Source of the DNA: Firmicutes bacterium UBA7523
GTDB lineage: Bacteria > Bacillota > Dethiobacteria > Dethiobacterales > Dethiobacteraceae
DNA length: 27,061 nucleotides
Direction of reading: 5' to 3'
Assembly (NCBI GenBank): GCA_002479415.1
Contig: DLMZ01000016.1
Location: 1,165 to 28,225 of the forward strand
Under the pieces are notes generated by a model that did not search any database, was not told the origin of the DNA, and was given only the letters and a program-made list of their open reading frames with translations. Made by a program: the position numbers and the translations under genes. Shown in pieces: positions 15,131 to 21,342 of the stretch. Position 1 is the stretch's first letter, and each line of letters starts with the position of its first letter.

Positions 15131-15982
15131 TTAAGAGATTATGTTATCTTCCACTAAAGAAAATAATGGTTCACCGAATTTTTCTGTACCAAAAGCTGCA
15201 ATAATGCTCTTCCCTTCTTGCTGAAGCCACTGAGCAAAAATAGTTGCATCTTGATAATTAACATTGGGTACTCGTTCCGGGTTTACCAATGTTAATACAA
15301 ACGTATTATTTAATAAACTATGACCGCTTCCGTCACTTATATTTTCCTTGCTAGCATATATTGTTAAGCTCTCATTGCTCTGGGCTAACAAATAACTTGC
15401 TCTGTCTACAAGAGTATAAGCACTTATTTCAGCAGCCATGCGTAGAATGCCTAGATTGCCTGCTACCCCAGAAAAAACTTTATACCAATTACCTGCGGGA
15501 TTTGTCCCGGCAGCTTCCCAGATTTCCTGCTCACGTAAGTAAGTGCCGGATTGATCACCACGACTAATAAAGGGTGATTCTGAAAAGGCAATTTTTTTAA
15601 ACAGCTCGGTTACACTATTATTCTCAGTAAACTTAAGCTTTGCCGGATCAGATGACGGCCCCACCAAAATATAATCATTAGCCATTAATGGCACCTTTGA
15701 AAGTCCCCATCCTTCTTCTATAAACTGTTCTTCAAGCTTTGGAGCATGGGTTAAAACTATATCTACCCGTCCGTTACTGGCGATTTCCAGAGCACGCCCG
15801 CTCCCAACCGCAATATGTCTCACCAAGATATTGCTAGATTGATAAAATGCGTTTTCTAGCAAATCAAGCAAGCCCGCTTCTACAGGCTCCATAGTGCTGG
15901 CCAGCAATAGATTACGTCCAGCTTGCATAGAATCAGGAGGATAATTTCCAGATTTAGCTACCCTATTTGAAAGCTGGTACAA
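15131..15982 (-). CDS. TupA-like sensor domain, second part of a frameshifted ModE-type regulator
   Basis: A 283-codon frame that aligns along its length with TupA: AVGSGRALEIASNGRVDIVLTHA and FISRGDQSGTYLRE match SVGTGQ...DVILVHA and FQSRGDNSGTH. It has no signal peptide, so it is cytoplasmic. The TTTS motif of TupA is replaced by STME, which may alter the ligand. The only start is a TTG at 15982 without a good ribosome site. Read upstream in this frame, the sequence continues as QYKPFKEELDSQL, which is the typical tail of a ModE-like DNA-binding domain (LLxxYxxFxxE). The HTH gene just upstream ends in another frame at 15991. I infer one gene, HTH plus ligand-binding domain, with a one-base deletion near 16018, or less likely two coupled genes or programmed shifting. 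Confidence 0.75.
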   Translation of the reverse strand: MYQLSNRVAKSGNYPPDSMQAGRNLLLASTMEPVEAGLLDLLENAFYQSSNILVRHIAVGSGRALEIASNGRVDIVLTHAPKLEEQFIEEGWGLSKVPLMANDYILVGPSSDPAKLKFTENNSVTELFKKIAFSESPFISRGDQSGTYLREQEIWEAAGTNPAGNWYKVFSGVAGNLGILRMAAEISAYTLVDRASYLLAQSNESLTIYASKENISDGSGHSLLNNTFVLTLVNPERVPNVNYQDATIFAQWLQQEGKSIIAAFGTEKFGEPLFSLVEDNIIS

Positions 15983-15990
15983 TTGACTGT

Positions 15991-16296
15991 CTAGTTCTTC
16001 TTTGAATGGTTTATATTGAGAAGAAGTTCTTTGCCAGCTTCGGTAAGTGAAGTCCCTCCACCGGCGTATCCTCCCAGTTGCTTATCTACTAACTGCAATC
16101 CCAATGCATTTTCAGCTTCTCGAATTAGACCCCAAGCGTATCGATAGGAAAAGCCAAGCGCAGACGCTGCACTACTGATGGAACCGTATATCATTATCTT
16201 ATCAAGTAAATTAAAAAGGTTATTTCCTGATATACGTTTTTCCCCGTCCAGTTCAAGGGAAACTTTAAAAGATGCCCATAACTTCTCTTTATCCAA
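15991..16296 (-). CDS. ModE-like winged-helix DNA-binding domain, first part of a frameshifted regulator
   Basis: A 101-codon frame with the N-terminal DNA-binding domain of ModE: LLDKIMIYGSISSAASALGFSYRYAWGLIREAENALGLQLVDKQLGGYAGGGTSLTEAGKELL contains the helix-turn-helix (about residues 37-60) and the wing with Gly-Gly-Gly. No molybdate-binding TOBE domains follow. The start is TTG at 16296 with GAGGGGG about eight bases ahead. After LTEAGKELLL the frame runs into a few unrelated residues and a TAG at 15991. In the frame one base earlier the expected helix goes on into the TupA-like domain, so the protein is probably truncated by frameshift at a CTTCTTCT tract. If intact, it would be a one-component tungstate-sensing repressor of tupABC. 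The HTH alone may still be made and bind DNA as a dimer. Confidence 0.78.
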   Translation of the reverse strand: MDKEKLWASFKVSLELDGEKRISGNNLFNLLDKIMIYGSISSAASALGFSYRYAWGLIREAENALGLQLVDKQLGGYAGGGTSLTEAGKELLLNINHSKKN

Positions 16297-16398
16297 ATCA
16301 ATAGCCCCCTCGTATCCATCTAAGCGCTAATTGCTGATATCCGAATATAGTTTAGCTGCACCTATATAAATTCCAACAACTTGCCTAATTCTCCTTCT

Positions 16399-16427
16399 AA
16401 ACCAAAAGAACCGTCCCCTTGTGGTTT
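16399..16427. repeat. Dispersed-repeat copy 2 (short form)
   Basis: The 18 bases AACCAAAAGAACCGTCCC at 16400-16417 are identical to part of the inverted repeat at 12579-12626. Here the element is flanked by AAACCA (16399-16404) and TGGTTT (16422-16427), so it forms a shorter stem. It abuts the stop codon of the membrane-protein gene at 16428. Confidence 0.75.
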
Positions 16428-17381
16428 CTACTGGAGGTTAACGCTTTCAGTATGTTGTTGCTTTTTGTTTTTTTTCCTTTCCCAGATAAAGAACAGCGAG
16501 GCAAAAATCAGTGTCTGAGCCGTAATCTCTGGCAATCCGGTCAGAGAATCATGCAAGCTCTGGATGAATTCTGCCGACGTGGCAGGTACGGTAATTACCG
16601 TAGCCAAAACCTTCAATCCAAACAGCAGGCCAAGCAATAGCAGCCAGCCCCGCTGCTTATTCATGTAAGTACTGTAAAAGGGCATAAGTAACAGGGCTAA
16701 GATGGCGCCACGTATGATCTGCCCGAAAAACACTGCGCCAACCATGATTATATTGTCCATGGGACGCCAGAGTTCAAATATCTCCATGGTGGCCAGAGCT
16801 TCCTCATATCCAGAAATTTGATAAAACAGCGCTCCCACAATGATATAGATCAGCAAATGCAGCAGCGTAAACCGGCCGATGTAGCCCCGGATGTTTAAGC
16901 TTCCCGTTGCCACACTGCCGGTGCTCTCAGTGATCCCTGCACTCCACTTCTCCCAGCGCAGGAATAACCAGGCGAAAAGCAGCACCTGTACAGCTCCGGC
17001 AACTAGCACCAGCAGATGTTCGCCGAATGACGTCTGTGTATAAATCATCCCTTCAATCGTCCCTGGTTTTGGTTCCAGGGAACACAAAAGGGCAACTCCC
17101 CAAAGCGCAGCAAACAGGATTAGCCAACCTCGCTGGCCTTTTACAAAAATATCATAGAATGGATAGAGTACAAGAGCCATGACTGCCCCGATTATTACCT
17201 GGGCCAGCGTTTCGTTAAGGCTCAAGCTGTACGGTTCGAAGAAGTCCAGGGCTACGCGCCCGGTAGCAGGTAGGGCGTGCTGAATATTCAGGAAAAACAA
17301 TGCGATGATAGTGTAAGCGATGACGTGAAGCACTGTAAACCTCCCAACAAACGCCCATATCATACTTTTCCTTCTTTCCAT
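16428..17381 (-). CDS. Integral membrane protein made of two repeated halves
   Basis: A 317-aa protein with about eight membrane segments and a clear internal duplication. The first half (about 10-145) has GRFTVLHVIAYTIIALFF, LYPFYDIFVKGQRGWLILF and LLFAWLFLRWEKW. The second half (about 165-303) has GRFTLLHLLIYIIVGALF, LMPFYSTYMNKQRGWLLLL and LIFASLFFIWERK in the same order. Each half ends in a cluster of basic and aromatic residues, giving a two-domain, probably pseudo-symmetric membrane protein. There is no catalytic motif I recognise. It follows the alpha/beta hydrolase gene by 18 bases with a GGGAGGAG ribosome site, so the two are one operon. A transport, sensor or lipid-related role with the hydrolase is possible but not shown. 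Confidence 0.85.
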   Translation of the reverse strand: MERRKSMIWAFVGRFTVLHVIAYTIIALFFLNIQHALPATGRVALDFFEPYSLSLNETLAQVIIGAVMALVLYPFYDIFVKGQRGWLILFAALWGVALLCSLEPKPGTIEGMIYTQTSFGEHLLVLVAGAVQVLLFAWLFLRWEKWSAGITESTGSVATGSLNIRGYIGRFTLLHLLIYIIVGALFYQISGYEEALATMEIFELWRPMDNIIMVGAVFFGQIIRGAILALLLMPFYSTYMNKQRGWLLLLGLLFGLKVLATVITVPATSAEFIQSLHDSLTGLPEITAQTLIFASLFFIWERKKNKKQQHTESVNLQ

Positions 17382-17399
17382 GATTCTCTCCTCCCATTT

Positions 17400-18221
17400 T
17401 TACTTAAAGTTAGTTGAACTTGCAGGACTCTTCCTTTCTTCCATGCCGATTCCCTGCAGAAAAGAAAGCAAAAACTTGTTAAATTCATCTCCATTGTCCT
17501 GGTTAGCTATATGGTTAGCGTTGCTTATAACAGCTCGCTGGCTTCCCGGAATCCGCTGATGCCACTTTGCGGAAAGCCCCCGGGCGTAGATATCATCTGC
17601 CCCGTAGGCAATAAGCATTGGCCGCTCAGGTGGTTCGGGGACACCCTCAATCATATCCTCGCCCATATCCATGGTGATCTTTAACACCAGCTCCTTTCCT
17701 GTTTTGGAGATAGCATCCTCAAGGGATTGCCGGGCATCTGGGGTGTTAGCTCTATGCTTTGCAAAGGAACTGTAGAACATTTTGTCAGGCATAAGTTTTA
17801 AAATCCCCGTCATAAAAAAAATAGGCTTGAGCAAACTGCTGTATTTAGGATACAGCGGCAGCCCGCCAATATGAAAGGTGGCAATAACTCTTTCTGGGTA
17901 TTTATTTAATACATGTTGAATAACAAAGCTGCCAAGAGAAAGACCTCCTAATACTGCACGGTCTGTATCTGTCTCCTCTAACAACCCTACAAAACACTCG
18001 GCCGCCATCAGGGAAAAGCGTATATTATAATTTGTCATGGTGGAGCTGCCATGGCCTGGCATATCCCAGATAATCACCTGATATTCTCTTTGCAAAGCAC
18101 TTACTTGCTTTTTAAATGTTCGGTGATCCATACCTACACCGTGGCACAACACAACCACAGGCTTTTCCTTGAGGCCAGTTAATTCGTAATAGATATCCCC
18201 ATATTTAGATTTATAAATCAT
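17400..18221 (-). CDS. Alpha/beta-fold hydrolase
   Basis: A 273-aa soluble hydrolase with the alpha/beta fold. The oxyanion motif VVLCHGVGMDHRTF is at about 23-36, the strand IIWDMPGHGSS follows, and the nucleophile elbow G-L-S-L-G holds Ser95. The acid is in YGADDIY (Asp209/210) and the catalytic histidine in SNANHIAN (His237). All members of the triad are present. Such enzymes cleave esters, lactones or related bonds; the substrate cannot be deduced, and the lid region (about 125-185) is not specific. The start is ATG with GGGGGAG ahead. It stands first in a two-gene operon with the duplicated membrane protein. Confidence 0.88.
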   Translation of the reverse strand: MIYKSKYGDIYYELTGLKEKPVVVLCHGVGMDHRTFKKQVSALQREYQVIIWDMPGHGSSTMTNYNIRFSLMAAECFVGLLEETDTDRAVLGGLSLGSFVIQHVLNKYPERVIATFHIGGLPLYPKYSSLLKPIFFMTGILKLMPDKMFYSSFAKHRANTPDARQSLEDAISKTGKELVLKITMDMGEDMIEGVPEPPERPMLIAYGADDIYARGLSAKWHQRIPGSQRAVISNANHIANQDNGDEFNKFLLSFLQGIGMEERKSPASSTNFK

Positions 18222-18333
18222 TGATTTCTCCCCCTTTCAAAAGAATGACTTGATCATTTCTCCGGAAATAATCTTCCAGCATAAACCTCCAGCCCTGGCT
18301 GCAAATCATTCGAGCACATCGAGGCTCTCGTCC

Positions 18334-18678
18334 TTAGATATCTCCTGTAGAAACAAAAGATATAATGATATCTGTTACTTCTTCAACAATATCCCTAGGC
18401 GCCTTTTCACGAAAAGAAATATTTCTGGCAATAACGTCAAGAGCTTTTACCTGCTCACACATAATAACTCCGACTGTTTCTGTCCTGCCATCTAATTCAA
18501 CATGTAAAGGGAAGCCTCTTTTTGTGTTAGTTATAGGACAAACCATTGCTATCTTAGTAAATTGATTATATATATTATTGCTCACAACCAATGCCGGTCT
18601 CTTTCCTTTTTGCTCATGTCCAATCTGTGGATCAAACTCTAAATAAACAATATCACCTTGCTCGGGCACATAGTTCAT
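18334..18678 (-). CDS. mazF: MazF/PemK-family mRNA endonuclease toxin
   Basis: A 114-aa toxin of the MazF/PemK/ChpB fold. It begins YVPEQGDIVYLEFDPQIGHEQKGKRPALVVSNN, with the catalytic Arg27 in the GKRP motif, and has VCPITNTKRGFPLHVEL, the strand with the second active-site residues. It would cut single-stranded RNA at short sequences and arrest growth when freed from its antitoxin. The frame extends to 18717, but the ATG at 18678 overlaps the antitoxin stop (TAATG) and has GAGGTG ahead, which is the normal arrangement. The operon starts at the promoter at 18938-18966. The short 3' gap contains only weak hairpins. Confidence 0.93.
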   Translation of the reverse strand: MNYVPEQGDIVYLEFDPQIGHEQKGKRPALVVSNNIYNQFTKIAMVCPITNTKRGFPLHVELDGRTETVGVIMCEQVKALDVIARNISFREKAPRDIVEEVTDIIISFVSTGDI

Positions 18679-18917
18679 TAAAACACCTCTTTGCCCGACG
18701 GCGTCCCTGTATCCCATTCACAGCAACAATACTCGCCTTTATACTCTGATACACGCTCTTTTAAAGTAATGTGTTTTTTAACAGGAATGAGTACAAGCTT
18801 ACCTTCTTCCACCCTAATCTCAACTCGATCATTTTCTTTTAATGATGCTTTTTCAAGAACGGCTTTAGGCAGCCTAACAGCTTGACTGTTCCCCCACTTT
18901 TGAATAGTAGCGTACAT
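18678..18917 (-). CDS. mazE: MazE-type antitoxin, AbrB-fold
   Basis: A 79-aa antitoxin. The first 45 residues are the swapped-hairpin AbrB-like DNA-binding domain (YATIQKWGNSQAVRLPKAVLEKASLKENDRVEIR). The acidic C-terminal tail (LKERVSEYKGEYCCCEWD) would wrap the MazF dimer. Three cysteines in a row in the tail are unusual and could respond to oxidation or metals, which is speculation. The frame extends to a GTG at 18926, but this is part of the ribosome site GAGGAGTG; the ATG at 18917, eight bases behind it, is the likely start. Its stop overlaps the mazF start by one base. The MazE-MazF complex usually represses its own promoter, which here carries an inverted repeat. Confidence 0.92.
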   Translation of the reverse strand: MYATIQKWGNSQAVRLPKAVLEKASLKENDRVEIRVEEGKLVLIPVKKHITLKERVSEYKGEYCCCEWDTGTPSGKEVF

Positions 18918-18937
18918 TATAATCACTCCTCACCCCA

Positions 18938-18970
18938 AGTATATACATTGTTTCTACATATGTCAATGTA
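18938..18970 (-). promoter_or_regulatory. mazEF promoter with inverted-repeat operator
   Basis: On the minus strand TTGACA (18961-18966), 17 bases, then TATACT (18938-18943). A perfect inverted repeat TACATTG-N13-CAATGTA (18944-18970) fills the spacer and covers the -35 box. ACATATGT (18956-18963) lies inside it. This is the expected place for repression by MazE-MazF. Confidence 0.82.
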
Positions 18971-18989
18971 ATGGCCGAAAAGCTTTAAA

Positions 18990-19011
18990 GCTCCGACAAA
19001 AAAGTCGGAGC
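18990..19011 (-). terminator. Hairpin after the ZnF-HTH-Uma2 gene
   Basis: An 8-bp stem (GCTCCGAC / GTCGGAGC) with a six-base A loop begins 3 bases after the stop of the fusion gene. The T tract behind it on the minus strand is weak, so termination may be partial. Confidence 0.6.
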
Positions 19012-19014
19012 CTA

Positions 19015-20184
19015 TTACTGCAAAGACGGCAAGCCGTACCACAAAGTTGCCAGATGAATAGACAGAGCGGGAAAGTCAGGATGCTCTACGATATCTTCAT
19101 CCATCCCCGAGGCAACAAGACTATACAAATCTGCTCGAAGAGCAAAACATTCCATTGTTTTTTCATCCGGGTTAACAAGCCAATAATGCTCCACCTGTGC
19201 TTCCTGGTAAATTTTTAGCTTTTTTAGCCTATCTTTACGGATGGTGGAGGGGGAAAGAATCTCAACAACCAGCTTCGGAGGCCCGTCTATGCGTGCTTCC
19301 AAAACAAGTTCCTTTTGTGCTCCTGATATAAAAAACAAATCAGGCTGAACCACAGAGTCAAGCATCGTTACATCCAGTGGAGCATTAAAAAGCTCGCCAT
19401 CTGGGTCCGTTTGCCGAAAATAATCTTCCAGTATCCATTGCATACGTCGAGAAACACGCTGGTGCATAACATTTGGTGAAGGCTCTCTGACTAAAAACCC
19501 TTCAAGAATCTCAAAACGGTATCCTGGCTCCTCAGGTAGCTCCAAATAGTCCTGGTAGGAGTACTTTTTGCTGCCGGCACTTTCGTACACGTTGGCCTTC
19601 TCATGCACGGTGGTCACATCCAGCGCTTTGATTACCTCATCAAGGTGATAACGGTACTGCTTGCTTCCCAACCCCACGCACGGTATTCTTTTCTCCGAAA
19701 TAGGAAGATTCAAGAGAACCCCAGTAGCTGCTTTGCTTTTTTCATAAGCTTTTTCACTTTTCAAATTATCCTTTCCACGTTCCAGTAGAGACAAATAATA
19801 AGCAGGGTCAGCAAGTACCTGTTTCAGCTTTTCAGAATATTGCTTTGCAGGCATATCGCCGTCATAATACCTACTGAACGTTTGCTCGCCCCAGCCAAGC
19901 AGTAGCGAAAGAGGTCTCTTTCCGATGTTGTACTTTTCAGGAATAGCCCTAATATCCTCTAGGGAAATAATGCCATGTTTTTGGCGATAAGCATCATACA
20001 GGGCCTTCAAATTTTCATCTTCGATTTCAGGAACATATACTTCCGTTCCGCATTCATTGCAATAAGCGGTTTTAGAAGTGAACTCATAAGCTTCACCCTT
20101 TAATTCAGCAGAGTCAGGTTTTTCTCTTACTGAAAACTTAACGTCCTGTCGGCATTCTGGGCAGAATACGATTCTATTCATCAT
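19015..20184 (-). CDS. MqsA/YgiT-type zinc finger and HTH fused to a Uma2-family nuclease domain
   Basis: About 389 aa in three parts. Residues 1-45 form a zinc ribbon with two CxxC pairs (FCPECRQDV and YCNECGTEV). Residues 55-140 hold an Xre-like helix-turn-helix with RPLSLLLGWGEQTFSRYYDGDMPAKQYSEKL, as in MqsA/YgiT-type antitoxins, where a Panacea domain often follows. Instead, residues 205-389 are a Uma2 (DUF820) PD-(D/E)xK nuclease domain: FEILEGFLVREPSPNVMHQ, VVQPDLFFIS, LVVEILSPST and KKLKIYQEAQVEHYWLVNP keep the Asp, Glu and Lys of the active site. The frame extends to a GTG at 20202, but that lies beside AAAGGAGG; the ATG at 20184 (or 20181) is the start. It may be a self-regulated DNA-cutting protein beside mazEF. 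This is inference; the domain reading is firm. Confidence 0.87.
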   Translation of the reverse strand: MMNRIVFCPECRQDVKFSVREKPDSAELKGEAYEFTSKTAYCNECGTEVYVPEIEDENLKALYDAYRQKHGIISLEDIRAIPEKYNIGKRPLSLLLGWGEQTFSRYYDGDMPAKQYSEKLKQVLADPAYYLSLLERGKDNLKSEKAYEKSKAATGVLLNLPISEKRIPCVGLGSKQYRYHLDEVIKALDVTTVHEKANVYESAGSKKYSYQDYLELPEEPGYRFEILEGFLVREPSPNVMHQRVSRRMQWILEDYFRQTDPDGELFNAPLDVTMLDSVVQPDLFFISGAQKELVLEARIDGPPKLVVEILSPSTIRKDRLKKLKIYQEAQVEHYWLVNPDEKTMECFALRADLYSLVASGMDEDIVEHPDFPALSIHLATLWYGLPSLQ

Positions 20185-20226
20185 GGTGCCTCCTCCTTTC
20201 ACTTAACCGCCCTCCTTGTCAACACT

Positions 20227-20256
20227 ATTCTAGCACTAGCATATGCTTTTAGTCAA
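20227..20256 (-). promoter_or_regulatory. Promoter of the ZnF-HTH-Uma2 gene
   Basis: On the minus strand TTGACT (20251-20256), 18 bases, then TAGAAT (20227-20232), preceded by TGC, an extended -10. The motif GCACTA/TAGTGC overlaps the -10 and occurs twice more in the hairpin just upstream, a possible operator. Confidence 0.75.
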
Positions 20257-20257
20257 T

Positions 20258-20285
20258 AAAAAATGCACTAAATAGTGCATTTTTT
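20258..20285. terminator. 13-bp perfect hairpin between the fusion gene and the ssrA terminator
   Basis: Arms 20258-20270 and 20273-20285 are perfect reverse complements, with A and T tracts at the outer ends. It could terminate transcripts in both directions. The inner part, GCACTA..TAGTGC, could also be an operator for the HTH protein whose promoter touches it. Confidence 0.6.
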
Positions 20286-20367
20286 ATCTTTTTACTTACC
20301 TTGATTTTAAATTGGCAGGGAAAATTGCATCATATTCTTATTGCTTTCTATCCGGGTGAAATAAAAA

Positions 20368-20404
20368 CCACCTGCTGATAAAAATACTTTTTATCAGCAG
20401 GTGG
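20368..20404 (-). terminator. Rho-independent terminator of ssrA
   Basis: A perfect 17-bp stem (20368-20384 with 20388-20404) and a three-base loop, followed by five T residues on the minus strand. It begins 10 bases after the CCA end of tmRNA. Confidence 0.92.
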
Positions 20405-20413
20405 TAGAATATT

Positions 20414-20765
20414 TGGTGGAGGCGAGGGGAGTCGAACCCCTGTCCGAAGGCAGACCAGCAAGAGCGTCTACGAGTGTAGTCTCAAATTTAGATTTCGCGT
20501 CAGCGGCTCCTTGAGACAGGATCTGCTTACGCTAGCACAATTGTGTTTCCCGGCTCTTTTGGCTGTGCCAACCATAAAGCCGGTAGCCTGATTAGTCGAC
20601 GCCCGGAATTGTTCCTACAGGCTCGGAACAAGCGGACGGCTGCTTAATTAAGCAGCGAGTGCTAAATCGTTGTTAGTTATACTTTTTCCATGTTGTTGAC
20701 CGGGCCACGGTCCCGGACTCGCTTCTCTCACCCATCCAAACCCCCGTCGAATCCAAAGCGCCCCC
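20414..20765 (-). ncRNA. ssrA: Transfer-messenger RNA (tmRNA)
   Basis: A 352-base tmRNA that rescues stalled ribosomes and tags the incomplete protein for proteolysis. The 5' end starts GGGGGCGCTTTGGATTCGAC and the 3' end is GGTTCGACTCCCCTCGCC with TCCACCA encoded; the two ends pair as an alanine-type acceptor stem. The tag frame ends NNDLALAA with the stop TAA at 20648-20650; the exact resume codon is not certain, being ACT or the next AAC. The CCA is in the DNA. The gene begins only 4 bases after the smpB stop, so it is made from the rnr-smpB transcript or from a promoter inside smpB. A strong terminator follows. Confidence 0.96.
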
Positions 20766-20769
20766 ATGA

Positions 20770-21228
20770 TTAGAGATATTGTTTTTCCTTAAAAACTCTC
20801 TCGACTTCACGTTTAGCTTCTTTTTCGGCTAAGGCATCCCGCTTATCATACAGCTTTTTTCCTCGGGCCAAGGCAATTTCTACTTTAACAAAGCCTTTAA
20901 CCGGATATATTTTGGTGGGAACCAAAGTATATCCTTTTTCTCGGGTTAAGCCAATAAGACGGCTGATTTCCCGACGATGCATCAACAGCTTACGAATACG
21001 AAGAGGCTCGTGGTTAAACCGATTCCCCTGCTCGTATGGGCTAACATGCATATTGTGCAAAAATAGTTCATTATTTTCTATACGCGCATAGCTGTCTTTA
21101 AGGTTAGCTCTGCCGGCCCTGATTGATTTAACTTCTGTGCCGGTGAGAACTATCCCCGCTTCAAATGTCTCCTCGATGTGGTAATCGTGGTATGCTTTGC
21201 GGTTTTGAGCAAAGAACTTTTTATCCAT
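20770..21228 (-). CDS. smpB: SsrA-binding protein
   Basis: A 152-aa protein of standard length that binds the tRNA-like part of tmRNA and brings it to stalled ribosomes. Family marks are AQNRKAYHDYHIEETFEAG, GTEVKSIRAGRANLKDSYA, HVSPYEQGNRFNHEP, RKLLMHRREI and the C-terminal helix with AKREVERVFKEKQYL, which reads the empty A site. The start is ATG with GAGG eight bases ahead. The gene lies between rnr and ssrA, all on the minus strand, which is a common order in Firmicutes, and RNase R encoded upstream degrades the non-stop mRNA. A hairpin stands in front of it. Confidence 0.97.
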   Translation of the reverse strand: MDKKFFAQNRKAYHDYHIEETFEAGIVLTGTEVKSIRAGRANLKDSYARIENNELFLHNMHVSPYEQGNRFNHEPLRIRKLLMHRREISRLIGLTREKGYTLVPTKIYPVKGFVKVEIALARGKKLYDKRDALAEKEAKREVERVFKEKQYL

Positions 21229-21251
21229 TATACTAACCTCTTTGATAAATG

Positions 21252-21280
21252 AACCCTATTTGCCATAGACAAATAGGGTT
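21252..21280 (-). terminator. Hairpin between rnr and smpB
   Basis: An 11-bp perfect stem (AACCCTATTTG / CAAATAGGGTT) with a seven-base loop. There is no clear T tract behind it on the minus strand, so it may be an attenuator or RNA-processing site rather than a full terminator. Confidence 0.5.
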
Positions 21281-21342
21281 GTCAGCTGCGCTATTGCGAA
21301 TCCTGCTCGTTAATTATAACATCCGGCTGGGTTTCAGTCAAC

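Noticed and set aside
18222..18333. Possible terminator after mazF
   Set aside because: Only four-base stems without a T tract were found.
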